Positions 6,668 through 14,492 of a stretch of 16,606 nucleotides of DNA are shown here, one piece after another. The stretch's first letter is position 1, and each line of letters opens with the position of its first letter. The stretch is from Flavobacteriales bacterium. Its GTDB lineage: Bacteria > Bacteroidota > Bacteroidia > Flavobacteriales > Flavobacteriaceae. Under the pieces are notes generated by a model. That model was not told where the DNA came from, made no database searches, and saw only the letters and a list, made by a program, of their open reading frames with translations. The position numbers and the translations under genes were made by a program. The DNA lies in contig NSHO01000021.1 in assembly GCA_002737105.1 (NCBI GenBank), positions 1-16,606 on the forward strand. Direction: 5' to 3'.

Positions 6668-6692
6668 AAATCCTCAAAATCTGTATACCTAT
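6668..6692 (-). repeat. Right terminal inverted repeat of the GxxExxY unit
   Basis: This arm, ending in CTGTATACCTAT, pairs with 6148-6172 (21 of 25 positions) and stops two bases before the radC stop codon. It sits in a short 9-base-period array, AAATCAGTT-AAATCCTCA-AAATCTGTA (6659-6685). The left arm also has a 9-base periodicity when read on the minus strand. Confidence 0.65.
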
Positions 6693-6694
6693 CC

Positions 6695-7378
6695 TTAAAA
6701 AATACCCGAATCTTTAAAACTTAAATACCCAAATTCAGTAACAATAATATGATCTAATACTTGAACATCTAAAGTAGCACCAGCTGCTTTAATTTTTTTA
6801 GTGAGTTGCATATCTGCTTCACTAGCTTGCAACTTACCTGAAGGATGGTTATGACATAAAATTATTGATGTGGCGTGATATTCAAATGCGGTTTTGAAAA
6901 CCATTCTATTATCTACAACTGTTCCTGTGATGCCACCTTTACTTATTTGAGATTTATGAATAACTTTATTAGAGTTATTTAAATACAACACCCAAAATTC
7001 TTCGTGAGGTAATTCGCCAATTATGGGTTGCATAATTTCGAATATATTTTTGCTTGAAGTGATTTTAGGTAATTCAGTTGCTTCTTCTAACCTTCTTCTT
7101 CTACCTAATTCTAAGGCAGCAACAATACTTATGGCTTTAGCTTCGCCGATACCTTTAAATTGAATTAATTGATGAACTGAAAGCTTACTAAGTTGGTTGA
7201 GATTATTGTTTGATGCTGCTAAAATCCGCTGACACAATTGTACTGCGCTTTCATTTCTAGATCCTGATCCTATTAAAATTGCTAATAATTCGGAGTCAGA
7301 TAAGGTTGATTTACCTTTAAGTTGGAGTTTTTCACGTGGTCGATCATCTTCGGCCCACTGATTAATTGGCGTATACAT
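6695..7378 (-). CDS. radC: RadC family JAB-domain protein
   Basis: A 227-residue protein of the usual RadC length. The N-terminal helix-hairpin-helix-like part includes FKGIGEAKA (74-82). The C-terminal JAB/MPN metalloprotease-fold domain shows the zinc-binding motif HNHPSG with His176 and His178, plus Asp189 in ASEAD, and an upstream acidic pair near 126-127. All ligands are present. Despite its name, a repair role for RadC is not established, and the molecular activity of the family is unclear. The gene has its own promoter-like site. Its 3' end abuts the inverted repeat of the GxxExxY unit without being damaged. Confidence 0.93.
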   Translation of the reverse strand: MYTPINQWAEDDRPREKLQLKGKSTLSDSELLAILIGSGSRNESAVQLCQRILAASNNNLNQLSKLSVHQLIQFKGIGEAKAISIVAALELGRRRRLEEATELPKITSSKNIFEIMQPIIGELPHEEFWVLYLNNSNKVIHKSQISKGGITGTVVDNRMVFKTAFEYHATSIILCHNHPSGKLQASEADMQLTKKIKAAGATLDVQVLDHIIVTEFGYLSFKDSGIF

Positions 7379-7405
7379 AAAAATTTATTTTGGCGTTTAT
7401 AAAAT

Positions 7406-7432
7406 CAAATTTAATTTAAATAAACCAAACAA
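7406..7432 (-). promoter_or_regulatory. Putative radC promoter
   Basis: On the minus strand TAAATTTG (complement of 7406-7413) matches the -7 consensus, with TTG (complement of 7430-7432) 16 bases upstream. The spacing is slightly short. The ATG follows 27 bases later. Confidence 0.4.
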
Positions 7433-7460
7433 GAAATAATTTTAGTGTTTATTTAATAAA

Positions 7461-7497
7461 AAAAACCTCCAAAAGTTATAAACTCTTGGAGGTTTTT
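7461..7497 (-). terminator. Strong bidirectional-type terminator after mpl
   Basis: AAAAACCTCCAA (7461-7472) pairs with TTGGAGGTTTTT (7486-7497) as a perfect 12-bp stem. Inside it AGTT/AACT extends the stem after one mismatch, leaving the loop ATA. On the minus strand a T-run follows. It ends the mpl transcript and separates it from radC. Confidence 0.88.
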
Positions 7498-7522
7498 AAT
7501 CATTGGTACATTGACTAATTGT

Positions 7523-8878
7523 CTAATTGACCAATTGACTAACTTCATCAAAGTTCAAGCCACCATAATTACCAGAACTCATTAATAATAAAGCAGAATT
7601 ATCAAAATCTTGTGCAAATAAATAGTCTTTAAATTCTGTTGGATTGGTATAAATAATTAAATCTTTTCTTTTGAATGATTGTGCAATTTGTTCATAAGAA
7701 ACTTCATCTAATTGTTTTATTTTTACAGCATCTGGCGAATAAAAAACAACCGCAACATCTGCCGCATTTAAGGCGCCTTCGTATTCTTTTAAAAATTCGG
7801 CATTTAAACTACTATAAGTGTGTAATTCTAAACAAGCAATTAATTTTCTGTCAGGATACTGATCTTTTACAGCTTTTGTAGTGGCTGAAACTTTACTTGG
7901 CGAATGCGCAAAATCTTTGTATACGACTTTATTTGTACTTTCTGCAATTTTTTCCAAACGCTTACTTGCGCCCTTGAAAGTAGCTATCGCTTCGTAAAAA
8001 TCAACCTCATCTACGCCCATACATTGGCAAATCCATTTGGCACCTGCTAAATTATTTAAGTTGTGTGCTCCAAAAACTTCAATTGGCATCGGTCCTTCGG
8101 GCGTATCTAATAAAGTAGTTCCGTTTTCAACAGTATAACTTGGTGTTTGATACGCAATTTTACGAATTGGGTTTGTAGTTTCTTCAGCCACTTGTTTTAC
8201 GGTTGCGTCTTCTTCATTATAAACTAGAATGCCGCCATTTGTAATTTGCGAAGTGAAAATACTAAATTGTTCTACATAATTTTCAAAAGTGGGAAACACA
8301 TTTATGTGATCCCAAGCAATTCCTGAAAGTAACGCAATATTTGGTTGGTACAAATGGAATTTTGGACGCCTATCCATAGGTGAAGATAAATATTCGTCGC
8401 CTTCTAAAACGATAAAATCGTTAGTTTCAGTAAGATGCACCATCGTATCAAAACCTTCTAATTGTGCGCCTACCATATAATCCAATTCAATATTATGATA
8501 ATGCATTACGTGTAAAATCATAGACGTAATAGTTGTTTTTCCATGCGAACCACCAATTACAACTCTGGTTTTGTTTTTAGATTGTTCATACAAAAATTCT
8601 GGATACGAATAAATTTTCAACCCTAATTCTTGCGCTTTCAACAGTTCTGGATTGTCTTCTTTTGCGTGCATTCCTAAAATAACAGCTTCAATATCAGTTG
8701 TAATTTTTTCTGGAAACCAACCCATTTCAATTGGCAATAATCCTTTTTTCTCTAAACGGGATTTGGAAGGTTCAAAAATAGCATCATCGCTACCGGTTAT
8801 TTGATATCCTTTATTATGTAAAGCTAATGCTAAATTGTGCATGGCGGCACCGCCAATGGCTATGAAATGTGTACGCAT
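7523..8878 (-). CDS. mpl: Mpl-type UDP-N-acetylmuramate:tripeptide ligase (murein recycling)
   Basis: A 451-residue cytosolic Mur ligase. Mpl rejoins recycled L-Ala-gamma-D-Glu-meso-DAP to UDP-MurNAc with ATP. The N-terminal Rossmann part has IGGAAMHNLALAL (residues 8-20). The ATP-binding P-loop is GSHGKTT (110-116). The central domain has LEGDEY (158-163) and AWDHINVFPTF (188-198), and the C-terminal domain has DFAHSPSKV. GGAAMHNLA distinguishes it from MurC (typically GIGGxGMSGLA) and favours Mpl, as does the length close to 457 in the E. coli enzyme. A strong terminator follows the gene. The TPR gene lies upstream on the same strand, 60 bases away. No damage is seen. Confidence 0.9.
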   Translation of the reverse strand: MRTHFIAIGGAAMHNLALALHNKGYQITGSDDAIFEPSKSRLEKKGLLPIEMGWFPEKITTDIEAVILGMHAKEDNPELLKAQELGLKIYSYPEFLYEQSKNKTRVVIGGSHGKTTITSMILHVMHYHNIELDYMVGAQLEGFDTMVHLTETNDFIVLEGDEYLSSPMDRRPKFHLYQPNIALLSGIAWDHINVFPTFENYVEQFSIFTSQITNGGILVYNEEDATVKQVAEETTNPIRKIAYQTPSYTVENGTTLLDTPEGPMPIEVFGAHNLNNLAGAKWICQCMGVDEVDFYEAIATFKGASKRLEKIAESTNKVVYKDFAHSPSKVSATTKAVKDQYPDRKLIACLELHTYSSLNAEFLKEYEGALNAADVAVVFYSPDAVKIKQLDEVSYEQIAQSFKRKDLIIYTNPTEFKDYLFAQDFDNSALLLMSSGNYGGLNFDEVSQLVN

Positions 8879-8905
8879 GTGAAAATTCCAATTTTAAAAA
8901 TTCTA

Positions 8906-8928
8906 AATTCCAAATTATTATTGGAATT
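8906..8928. repeat. Small palindrome between the TPR gene and mpl
   Basis: AATTCCAA (8906-8913) and TTGGAATT (8921-8928) form a perfect 8-bp stem with a 7-base loop. Two further GGAATTT-like copies lie nearby on the minus strand. There is no adjacent T-run sufficient for a terminator. Confidence 0.4.
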
Positions 8929-8938
8929 AAAATGTTGA

Positions 8939-9613
8939 TTATTTTTTAAAGCTTTGTGCTTTTTCTTTGTCTTTTAATTTATTCAAATATAAATCGTATA
9001 ACTTGGCATATGTTGTTGCTGATTTTCCAATTTGATGTGCTTTTAATAAATTGACTTCCGCCGCTTTGTATCTTTTGTAATACACATCTATGTGCGCTTT
9101 TGCTAAATAACCTTCTACTTTTGAAATGTTCATAATTTCGTCAGCGTACTTTAAAGCTTTGGTTTCGCTACCACCAATAATTCCGGGTAATTCAATATAT
9201 AAAAATACTAACGCCCAACGAGATTCAACATGTTTTTTATCTAAATTGGCAGCTGTTAAAAAAGCGGTTTCTATATCGTCTATCATGCCAAGCGCTTTAA
9301 ACTTATTAATGGATTTGGCTTTCATTCCTATTGCGCCGCCGTATTTATACCAATAATTAGCGCTGTTTAGATTTTGTTGTCTTAACTTATTGTAATACTT
9401 AATTGCTTCATCCCATTTTTTTGAATTGCCTGCTATATCGCCCAAATACTCAATGGTTTTTTGATGATTAGGAGCCGATTTTAAATAATTTTCAAACAAT
9501 CTTTTGGCTTCTTCAAACTTTTTTTCATTATATAAATTTTCCGCTTTCTCAAATAAAGACTGAGAAAACAAGCATTGAGAAAAAAGCAATAAAAAGAAAA
9601 TGTATTTTTTCAT
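8939..9613 (-). CDS. Exported TPR-repeat protein
   Basis: A 224-residue protein with a signal peptide, MKKYIFFLLLFSQCLFSQ, and then tetratricopeptide repeats. Recognisable repeat helices include LFEKAENLYNEKKFEEAKRL, an EYLGDIAGNSKKWDEAIKYY unit, and further units through KALKYADEI and AAEVNLLKAH. TPR domains act as protein-protein scaffolds, and no enzymatic motif is visible. The start at 9613 is preferred over the in-frame ATG 48 bases upstream, because only the shorter form begins with a signal peptide. A promoter-like pair also ends just before it, leaving a leader of about 12 bases. The family is clear from the repeats; partners are unknown. Confidence 0.82.
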   Translation of the reverse strand: MKKYIFFLLLFSQCLFSQSLFEKAENLYNEKKFEEAKRLFENYLKSAPNHQKTIEYLGDIAGNSKKWDEAIKYYNKLRQQNLNSANYWYKYGGAIGMKAKSINKFKALGMIDDIETAFLTAANLDKKHVESRWALVFLYIELPGIIGGSETKALKYADEIMNISKVEGYLAKAHIDVYYKRYKAAEVNLLKAHQIGKSATTYAKLYDLYLNKLKDKEKAQSFKK

Positions 9614-9630
9614 GGGTTTAAAATTATTTT

Positions 9631-9661
9631 CAAAAATAAGAAAACAAATCGTTTTTTTCAA
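9631..9661 (-). promoter_or_regulatory. Promoter of the TPR gene
   Basis: On the minus strand TTG (complement of 9659-9661), a 20-base spacer and TATTTTTG (complement of 9631-9638) match the Bacteroidota consensus. The position supports the start codon at 9613. Confidence 0.5.
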
Positions 9662-9691
9662 TAAAAAAGAACTACTAAATAGGTGTTTTCT

Positions 9692-10837
9692 TTATTTAAA
9701 CGGATGACGTTGCTGCCAAACGGTTTCAGGTTCTAAATTTCTGAATATTTTTCCTAAAAATCTATTGATTAATTTGTTACTATGGTAAATAAAACCAGTC
9801 ATCATAACAGGCGTCGCTCCAATAGAACTTTTAATTTCTAAAGCCGTTCTGCCAAAAATAATTTTTTTAAATTGCTGTCTAATTCCAAATTCTGTCATGT
9901 TGTACAACATATTTAAATACAACATTTTTTCTTTTTGAACTTGGTCGTCGTAACCTAAAAAATAAGTTTCTAAAACAGCATCGTTTACTAAAACGGAATG
10001 AAAACCTATTAGTTTTTCTTCCAAAAAATAACCAAAAATTTTAAAGCGATTTCCACATTGGTTTTTAAATGTTGAAAAATGGTTTTCAGCCAAGAAAAAA
10101 GTATTAAAATGTGCGTTTTTGGCTACGTGATGATATAACTCATTTATTCGTGATTCAAACAAAACAACCTCATTTACATCTAATTCTTTCACAGAAATTC
10201 CTTCAAATTTTTTATGTGCTCTTTTATATTGATCTCGATATTTTTTTGAAAAGGCGTTATAATAATCTTCAATTGATTTCCAATTCGTTGGTATTTCAAA
10301 AATCATATTAGGCTGTGTATTGAATTCGTAAACTTTTTCGAAGGCATGTTTTTTAAATTCAACGGCACAATTTTGATAAAAATCCTTAAAAGAAACCAAA
10401 TGAATTTTAATCCCTTTTTGTTTGAAATAAGCCTCTATTTCTTTTGAACTTTGTATTAAAATATAACTAACATCCTCAAAACTAATTTCTTTCTGAAAAG
10501 TAAAACTATTTTGTCCAGTTATCATATTATTTCCAATAAATAAAGTATGCGAAGCGAAATTTCGAAAAATAAAATTTCGTATGAATGTTTTGAAACAGTT
10601 GTCTCTTTCTCCAAAAGATTCTAGTTTGTTCAAATCTAAATATTGTGCTATCGAAACGCCAATTAGCTCTGAATTTTCATAAAAACCAATATAAAAACAT
10701 TGCATATTGGTTGGTGATGAACGTTCTAAAACCTTTAAATATGGAATTTGCAGAAAATGATTGGTAGCAGCAACTGCATTCCAATTTTCCGGAAAGTCGT
10801 TAATAGTTTCGAATATTTTTATAGTGATTTTTTTCAA
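9692..10837 (-). CDS. FemAB/GNAT-like acyltransferase-fold protein, TTG start
   Basis: A protein of about 381 residues that looks like two GNAT-like halves. The middle contains AFSKKYRDQYKRAHKKFEGI, a basic stretch common in FemAB/peptidoglycan-bridge-like proteins. The second half has IFGYFLEEKLIGFHSVLVND and YNMTEFGIRQQFKKIIFGRT, typical of the acyl-acceptor part. Substrate and role are unknown; cell-envelope modification or lipid-linked acyl transfer is possible. The longest reading starts at a GTG (10855) that lies within a terminator hairpin, so I prefer the in-frame TTG at 10837, giving MKKITIKIFETINDF. No membrane segment is seen. The fold assignment is moderate and the function is open. 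Confidence 0.62.
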   Translation of the reverse strand: MKKITIKIFETINDFPENWNAVAATNHFLQIPYLKVLERSSPTNMQCFYIGFYENSELIGVSIAQYLDLNKLESFGERDNCFKTFIRNFIFRNFASHTLFIGNNMITGQNSFTFQKEISFEDVSYILIQSSKEIEAYFKQKGIKIHLVSFKDFYQNCAVEFKKHAFEKVYEFNTQPNMIFEIPTNWKSIEDYYNAFSKKYRDQYKRAHKKFEGISVKELDVNEVVLFESRINELYHHVAKNAHFNTFFLAENHFSTFKNQCGNRFKIFGYFLEEKLIGFHSVLVNDAVLETYFLGYDDQVQKEKMLYLNMLYNMTEFGIRQQFKKIIFGRTALEIKSSIGATPVMMTGFIYHSNKLINRFLGKIFRNLEPETVWQQRHPFK

Positions 10838-10842
10838 TGCAT

Positions 10843-10868
10843 AAAAAAGTCCCACAAATGTAGGACTT
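10843..10868 (-). terminator. Terminator after the HMA gene, overlapping the next gene's upstream region
   Basis: AAGTCC (10847-10852) pairs with GGACTT (10863-10868). After one mismatch AC/GT extends the stem around a 4-base loop. On the minus strand a run of six T follows (10843-10848). It ends the HYC/TonB/HMA operon. The stem-loop contains TACATTTG (complement of 10855-10862), a perfect -7 box for the next gene. Confidence 0.7.
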
Positions 10869-10919
10869 CTATTTTATAAATAAATGTTAATTCTTGTCAT
10901 CTAATAAAATTTAGCAGTT

Positions 10920-11270
10920 TTAATGCTTTTCATCAGTTCTATATTTACAACAGCCATGAATTTTTGCATATTGTGCGTCAGTAGCTTTTATGTTTTTGGT
11001 GTCATGTCCAGCAATTGCTATTGCTTTTTCTACATCTAAAACCTTACATTTTGTTTCATCAATTATTAAATGTAAATCTTGATCTTCTGCATACCAAATA
11101 GCGCTTTTTACTCCTTTTACAGAATAAGCGGCTTTTTCGATACGTTTTTTACACATGTCACACACACCATTGACTTCAACTTCTACTTTTTTATTTTTAT
11201 TTGCTTGTTCTTGTGCGTTTACATTAATTCCCAAAAAGGCAATTAAAACTACTAATACTATTTTTTTCAT
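10920..11270 (-). CDS. Secreted heavy-metal-associated (HMA) domain protein
   Basis: A 116-residue protein. A signal peptide (residues 1-19, ending NVNAQ) is followed by one HMA domain (about 28-95) with the metal motif GVCDMCKKRIE, Cys37 and Cys40. A second cysteine pair lies in the tail (HGCCKY, Cys107-Cys108), with a lone Cys75. HMA domains bind Cu(I) and other soft metals. The protein is exported, so it would act as a periplasmic metal carrier or scavenger. It lies 24 bases downstream of the TonB receptor gene and ends before a terminator, so it closes that operon. The paired cysteine tail is a common feature of flavobacterial members. Copper is the likely metal by family and context. Confidence 0.88.
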   Translation of the reverse strand: MKKIVLVVLIAFLGINVNAQEQANKNKKVEVEVNGVCDMCKKRIEKAAYSVKGVKSAIWYAEDQDLHLIIDETKCKVLDVEKAIAIAGHDTKNIKATDAQYAKIHGCCKYRTDEKH

Positions 11271-11294
11271 AATTTTTGTATTTAATGATTTATA

Positions 11295-13550
11295 TTATTT
11301 TGTTATTTTATCTTTTATTTTAAATCTTATTCCTACGTAGTACATTGTACCAAAAACTGGGCCATAAATCATAGTACTATCAAAATACGGACTGTTAGGA
11401 TTATCCGAAGCAATAATAGCATTTTTCTGTTTAAAATTTCCTAAGTTTTCAGTTCCAAAATAGATTTCAAATGTACTTGAAAATGTTCGCGTTATTTGCG
11501 CATTAATAAGCTGGTAACTTGGCGTATACTCTGATAATTGATACTGAACTGGGTTTGCCTGTGTATTTGGCAAACGCTGCTGACCAATCCAATTAAAAGT
11601 GGCGTCAAATTTCCATTGTTGTCCTTTTTCCAAAATATGTGTTTCATAAGCAATATTAGCAAAAAAACGGTTTTTGGCTTGTAACGGCTTGTCTAATAAT
11701 CCTGTAGCGTAATCCGTTTTAACATTTAAATATTTATAGGCCGTTCTTAAATTTAAGCGCGTCATTAAATTAATATTCCATTCTAATTGAAAAGATTCCG
11801 CAAAACTTTTCCCATTTAAGTTAGAGAAAGTTACTTGTCTTGCATTTTCTAAATCTACCACAATTTGATTGCTGAAATCGGTTTTATAATAATCTACAAC
11901 AATCTCATTTTCTTTTCCAAAAAGGTAAAATTTCTGAATAAAACTCGCGCCATAATTCCATGCTATTTCTGGATTTAAACCATATAATTTTCCGTTTTCA
12001 TTTTTTATAATAATGTCTCTAGAACTGGCCAAAACATTTATATTTTCAGCAAAAATATTTGAGGCTCTTTTTCCTCTACCCGCAGAAAAACGAAACGTGG
12101 TTTTTTCAAACGGATTATATTTAATATGTGCTCTTGGCGTAAAAAATAAGCCCAATCTGTTATGACTATCGGCTCTGGCGCCTAAAACGAAACTAAGATT
12201 ATTTAAATTATCGTAGGAATATTCAAAAAACGAACCAATTGAAGTATCAATTCTATCATATTCTGCCATAAAATTGGCTTCTAAATGTTCTTGAAATTTA
12301 TCAAAATTAAAATTCAAACCCGTAATAAATTTATGTTTAGTATTGTTAATAATCGAACTAAAAATAAGATTTGTAAAATAATTTTTATGATGAATATGAT
12401 GCACTTTATCGCCAAATTCAGAATGCATTTTATTGTATTGAAAAGCTTGTTGAAAACCAATACTTTGAAATGGCATACTTGGATAAACATAGCCTATTTT
12501 GTTGGAAATTTCTATTTTGTCCGTGTTCACATGACTGGTCCATAAATTTGGATTCATTATCATTTCGTGCGAATTATCATTTATGGTTCCTCCCGTTTTT
12601 TCGTCAGAAAAATATTTGATATTTAAAAATGATACAATTCCTTTTTCTACATTATTATATTGCCATCGATTTAAAATATTGACCTGTTTTCCTAACGGAT
12701 TGTCTAAAAATCCGTCATGATTCATGTCGTTTTTAATATTTCTAGTATTGCCGTGCAAAAGCACTAAAGAACTTAATTTATCTGAATATTTATTTGCAAA
12801 ATGAGTATTCAATTCATATCTGCCATCATTTGAAGCATAAAGATTGGTAAAAAACGGATCTTCTTTTTGTGGTTTAACTAGTTCATAATTTATTTGACCC
12901 GAAATACTTTCATATCCATTCACCACGCTTCCGGCGCCTTTGGTAATTTGAATACTTTCTGCCCAAGTTCCTGGAATAAAATTTAAGCCGGTAGCTTGTA
13001 AAGCTCCTCTTATAGCTGGAATATTTTCTTCACTCATTAAAATATACGGACTTGTTAATCCTAACATTTTAATTTGTTTATTCCCAGTTACTGCATCAGA
13101 AAAATTTACATCAATTGACGGATTTGTTTCAAAACTTTCCGATAAATTGCAGCAAGCCGCTTTTTGTAATTCGCCTTGTGATAAATATTGCGTATTTGTA
13201 ACTGCTTTTTGTTTTCTACCCAACGTATTTTGCTTCTTTACAATATTTACAGTTGCAATATTGCTTTCCGAATCGGTTTTTGCTAATTGAATGGTAAAAT
13301 CTGATTTTACGCTTTGTTGTATTTCAAGGGTCTGAAATCCGCTTTTCTCTATTACTAATAATAGATTACGGTTTCCTTGAATCAAACTAAACAATCCGCT
13401 TTCGTTAGAAAACAATACGGAATTTAATTCTGGAATTGTAATTTTTACATTTGTGATAGGGGTTTTTTCCTTATCAATAATTTTTCCCTGCACACTACTT
13501 TGTGCTAGAGAAAGAATTGGTAACATAACCAATAATATTATTTTGTACAT
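11295..13550 (-). CDS. TonB-dependent outer-membrane receptor, probable metal uptake
   Basis: A 751-residue outer-membrane protein. A signal peptide (1-16) is followed by a carboxypeptidase-regulatory-like beta domain (about 19-92, SSVQGKIIDKEKTPITNV) and a plug domain (about 115-235). The plug includes AACCNLSESFETNPSIDV with Cys133-Cys134 and TKGAGSVVNGYESISGQINY. The beta barrel covers about 240-751. No SusD-type partner is adjacent, so glycan uptake is unlikely. Neighbours are the HYC_CC_PP gene upstream and the HMA gene downstream, both Cys-rich, which points to copper or another soft-metal complex as the substrate. The adjacent cysteines in the plug are notable, as exposed thiols are rare in plugs. 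Family certain; substrate inferred. Confidence 0.9.
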   Translation of the reverse strand: MYKIILLVMLPILSLAQSSVQGKIIDKEKTPITNVKITIPELNSVLFSNESGLFSLIQGNRNLLLVIEKSGFQTLEIQQSVKSDFTIQLAKTDSESNIATVNIVKKQNTLGRKQKAVTNTQYLSQGELQKAACCNLSESFETNPSIDVNFSDAVTGNKQIKMLGLTSPYILMSEENIPAIRGALQATGLNFIPGTWAESIQITKGAGSVVNGYESISGQINYELVKPQKEDPFFTNLYASNDGRYELNTHFANKYSDKLSSLVLLHGNTRNIKNDMNHDGFLDNPLGKQVNILNRWQYNNVEKGIVSFLNIKYFSDEKTGGTINDNSHEMIMNPNLWTSHVNTDKIEISNKIGYVYPSMPFQSIGFQQAFQYNKMHSEFGDKVHHIHHKNYFTNLIFSSIINNTKHKFITGLNFNFDKFQEHLEANFMAEYDRIDTSIGSFFEYSYDNLNNLSFVLGARADSHNRLGLFFTPRAHIKYNPFEKTTFRFSAGRGKRASNIFAENINVLASSRDIIIKNENGKLYGLNPEIAWNYGASFIQKFYLFGKENEIVVDYYKTDFSNQIVVDLENARQVTFSNLNGKSFAESFQLEWNINLMTRLNLRTAYKYLNVKTDYATGLLDKPLQAKNRFFANIAYETHILEKGQQWKFDATFNWIGQQRLPNTQANPVQYQLSEYTPSYQLINAQITRTFSSTFEIYFGTENLGNFKQKNAIIASDNPNSPYFDSTMIYGPVFGTMYYVGIRFKIKDKITK

Positions 13551-13598
13551 AATGACTTTTATAAAGTTTATAATTTAAATAACTAAAAAAAATACAAA

Positions 13599-14015
13599 TT
13601 ATGCGTAAAAAATAAGTTGAGAATAAAGTTTGTAAAAGGGGGGTGCATTGGAATTACAGTAGTAAGGTACTATTTTCCTTGGTAATGACAAAACACATGT
13701 TTGATTTGAAAAAGCAGTGGTTTTATTTTCAAAAAGAAGTGTTGAAATAGGACTTGAAAAATCTTTTGTGATAGAATATTCTATTTTTTTTTCAACTTTT
13801 ATTTCTTCGTTTGAGCAACAACCTTTTTCGTCATTAGCCTCTTCTGTTGCACAACATGAATCTTCAGTTGCAGAGTCTACTAATTTATTTTCATGATAAA
13901 CCAAAGATACATAAGCAATTTGGTCATTACAAAAATGCAATACCAAACTAGCACTACTATTTACTAATAAAATAAATAATGCCAAATAAATACTTATGTG
14001 TTTTTTAAAATTCAT
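13599..14015 (-). CDS. HYC_CC_PP family exported protein
   Basis: A 138-residue protein with an N-terminal membrane/signal segment (MNFKKHISIYLALFILLV). It shows the landmarks that name this Bacteroidota family: LHFC near residue 27 (HYC position), Cys pairs CC in DSCCATEE and KGCCSNEE, and APP in NSNAPPFYKL near the C-terminus. The two CC pairs lie in an acidic stretch. The function is unknown, but members sit next to TonB receptors and HMA proteins, as here, suggesting a metal-related envelope role. It is the first gene of the operon, with the receptor starting 49 bases downstream. Confidence 0.82.
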   Translation of the reverse strand: MNFKKHISIYLALFILLVNSSASLVLHFCNDQIAYVSLVYHENKLVDSATEDSCCATEEANDEKGCCSNEEIKVEKKIEYSITKDFSSPISTLLFENKTTAFSNQTCVLSLPRKIVPYYCNSNAPPFYKLYSQLIFYA

Positions 14016-14020
14016 TACTG

Positions 14021-14028
14021 CAAATTTA
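14021..14028 (-). promoter_or_regulatory. -7 box of the HYC_CC_PP/TonB/HMA operon
   Basis: TAAATTTG on the minus strand is a perfect TAnnTTTG box and ends only five bases before the ATG at 14015. Transcription would start at or just before the start codon, implying a leaderless or almost leaderless mRNA. No TTG was found at the proper distance upstream. Confidence 0.4.
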
Positions 14029-14045
14029 TAGCTTTATTTTATAAC

Positions 14046-14492
14046 TTATTGTTTATTAACACTTTTTTGATAAAAAAAAGCTGGAACAAATAAAATTAAA
14101 AATAAAGGTTGAATTAGAAACCTTCTTACGTAGAAAACATATAAATAATCTGGCGATTTAGAAAAATATATTAAACTGAAAAAAATAATAATCAAAACAA
14201 CAAAGAAAATAAATAATAAAAAAGAGGTTAGTTTTACTATTGAAAAATCCTTAAATAAAAAATATAGTATCAGGATTGTTGGCATTCCATTCATGAAATA
14301 CCTAAATAAAAGACCTAGAAATAATTTAAAAGTATCAAATTCTGGCAAAATTTTATTTTGTGTATCACCATGAAAAAATTCTAAAAAAGGATCGTAAAAC
14401 AATTCTTTTTCAAACATTCTAATTAGTAATAAGAAAACTACCAAAATGCCTATAACTGATGTATTTATGGCTTTATTTTTTCGATTTTGCAT
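14046..14492 (-). CDS. Exosortase F system-associated membrane protein
   Basis: A small inner-membrane protein of 148 residues with about four hydrophobic segments and the family landmark FEKELFYDPFLEFFHGD after the first membrane helix. It partners exosortase F in Flavobacteriia; its biochemical role is unknown. The ATG at 14492 (MQNRKNKAINT) is preferred over an upstream in-frame ATG, because family members start with a short basic segment before the first membrane helix. The chosen start overlaps the end of xrtF by 20 bases, indicating coupled translation. The C-terminus is QKSVNKQ. Confidence 0.83.
   Translation of the reverse strand: MQNRKNKAINTSVIGILVVFLLLIRMFEKELFYDPFLEFFHGDTQNKILPEFDTFKLFLGLLFRYFMNGMPTILILYFLFKDFSIVKLTSFLLFIFFVVLIIIFFSLIYFSKSPDYLYVFYVRRFLIQPLFLILFVPAFFYQKSVNKQ

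Noticed and set aside
6659..6685. CRISPR-like array
   Set aside because: Only three 9-base units are present, too short and too few for CRISPR; they belong to the repeat arm of the GxxExxY unit.
9614..9661. Longer start for the TPR protein
   Set aside because: It hides the signal peptide internally and overlaps the promoter-like pair.
10838..10855. GTG start for the FemAB-like gene
   Set aside because: The codon lies within the stem-loop of the upstream gene's terminator; the in-frame TTG at 10837 gives a normal N-terminus.
12285..12545. Plus-strand open frame inside the TonB receptor gene
   Set aside because: It is antisense to the barrel region of a full-length receptor gene, with atypical composition.
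11295..13550. SusC-type polysaccharide utilisation receptor
   Set aside because: No SusD partner or glycan enzyme is adjacent; neighbours are metal-binding proteins and the length is short for SusC.
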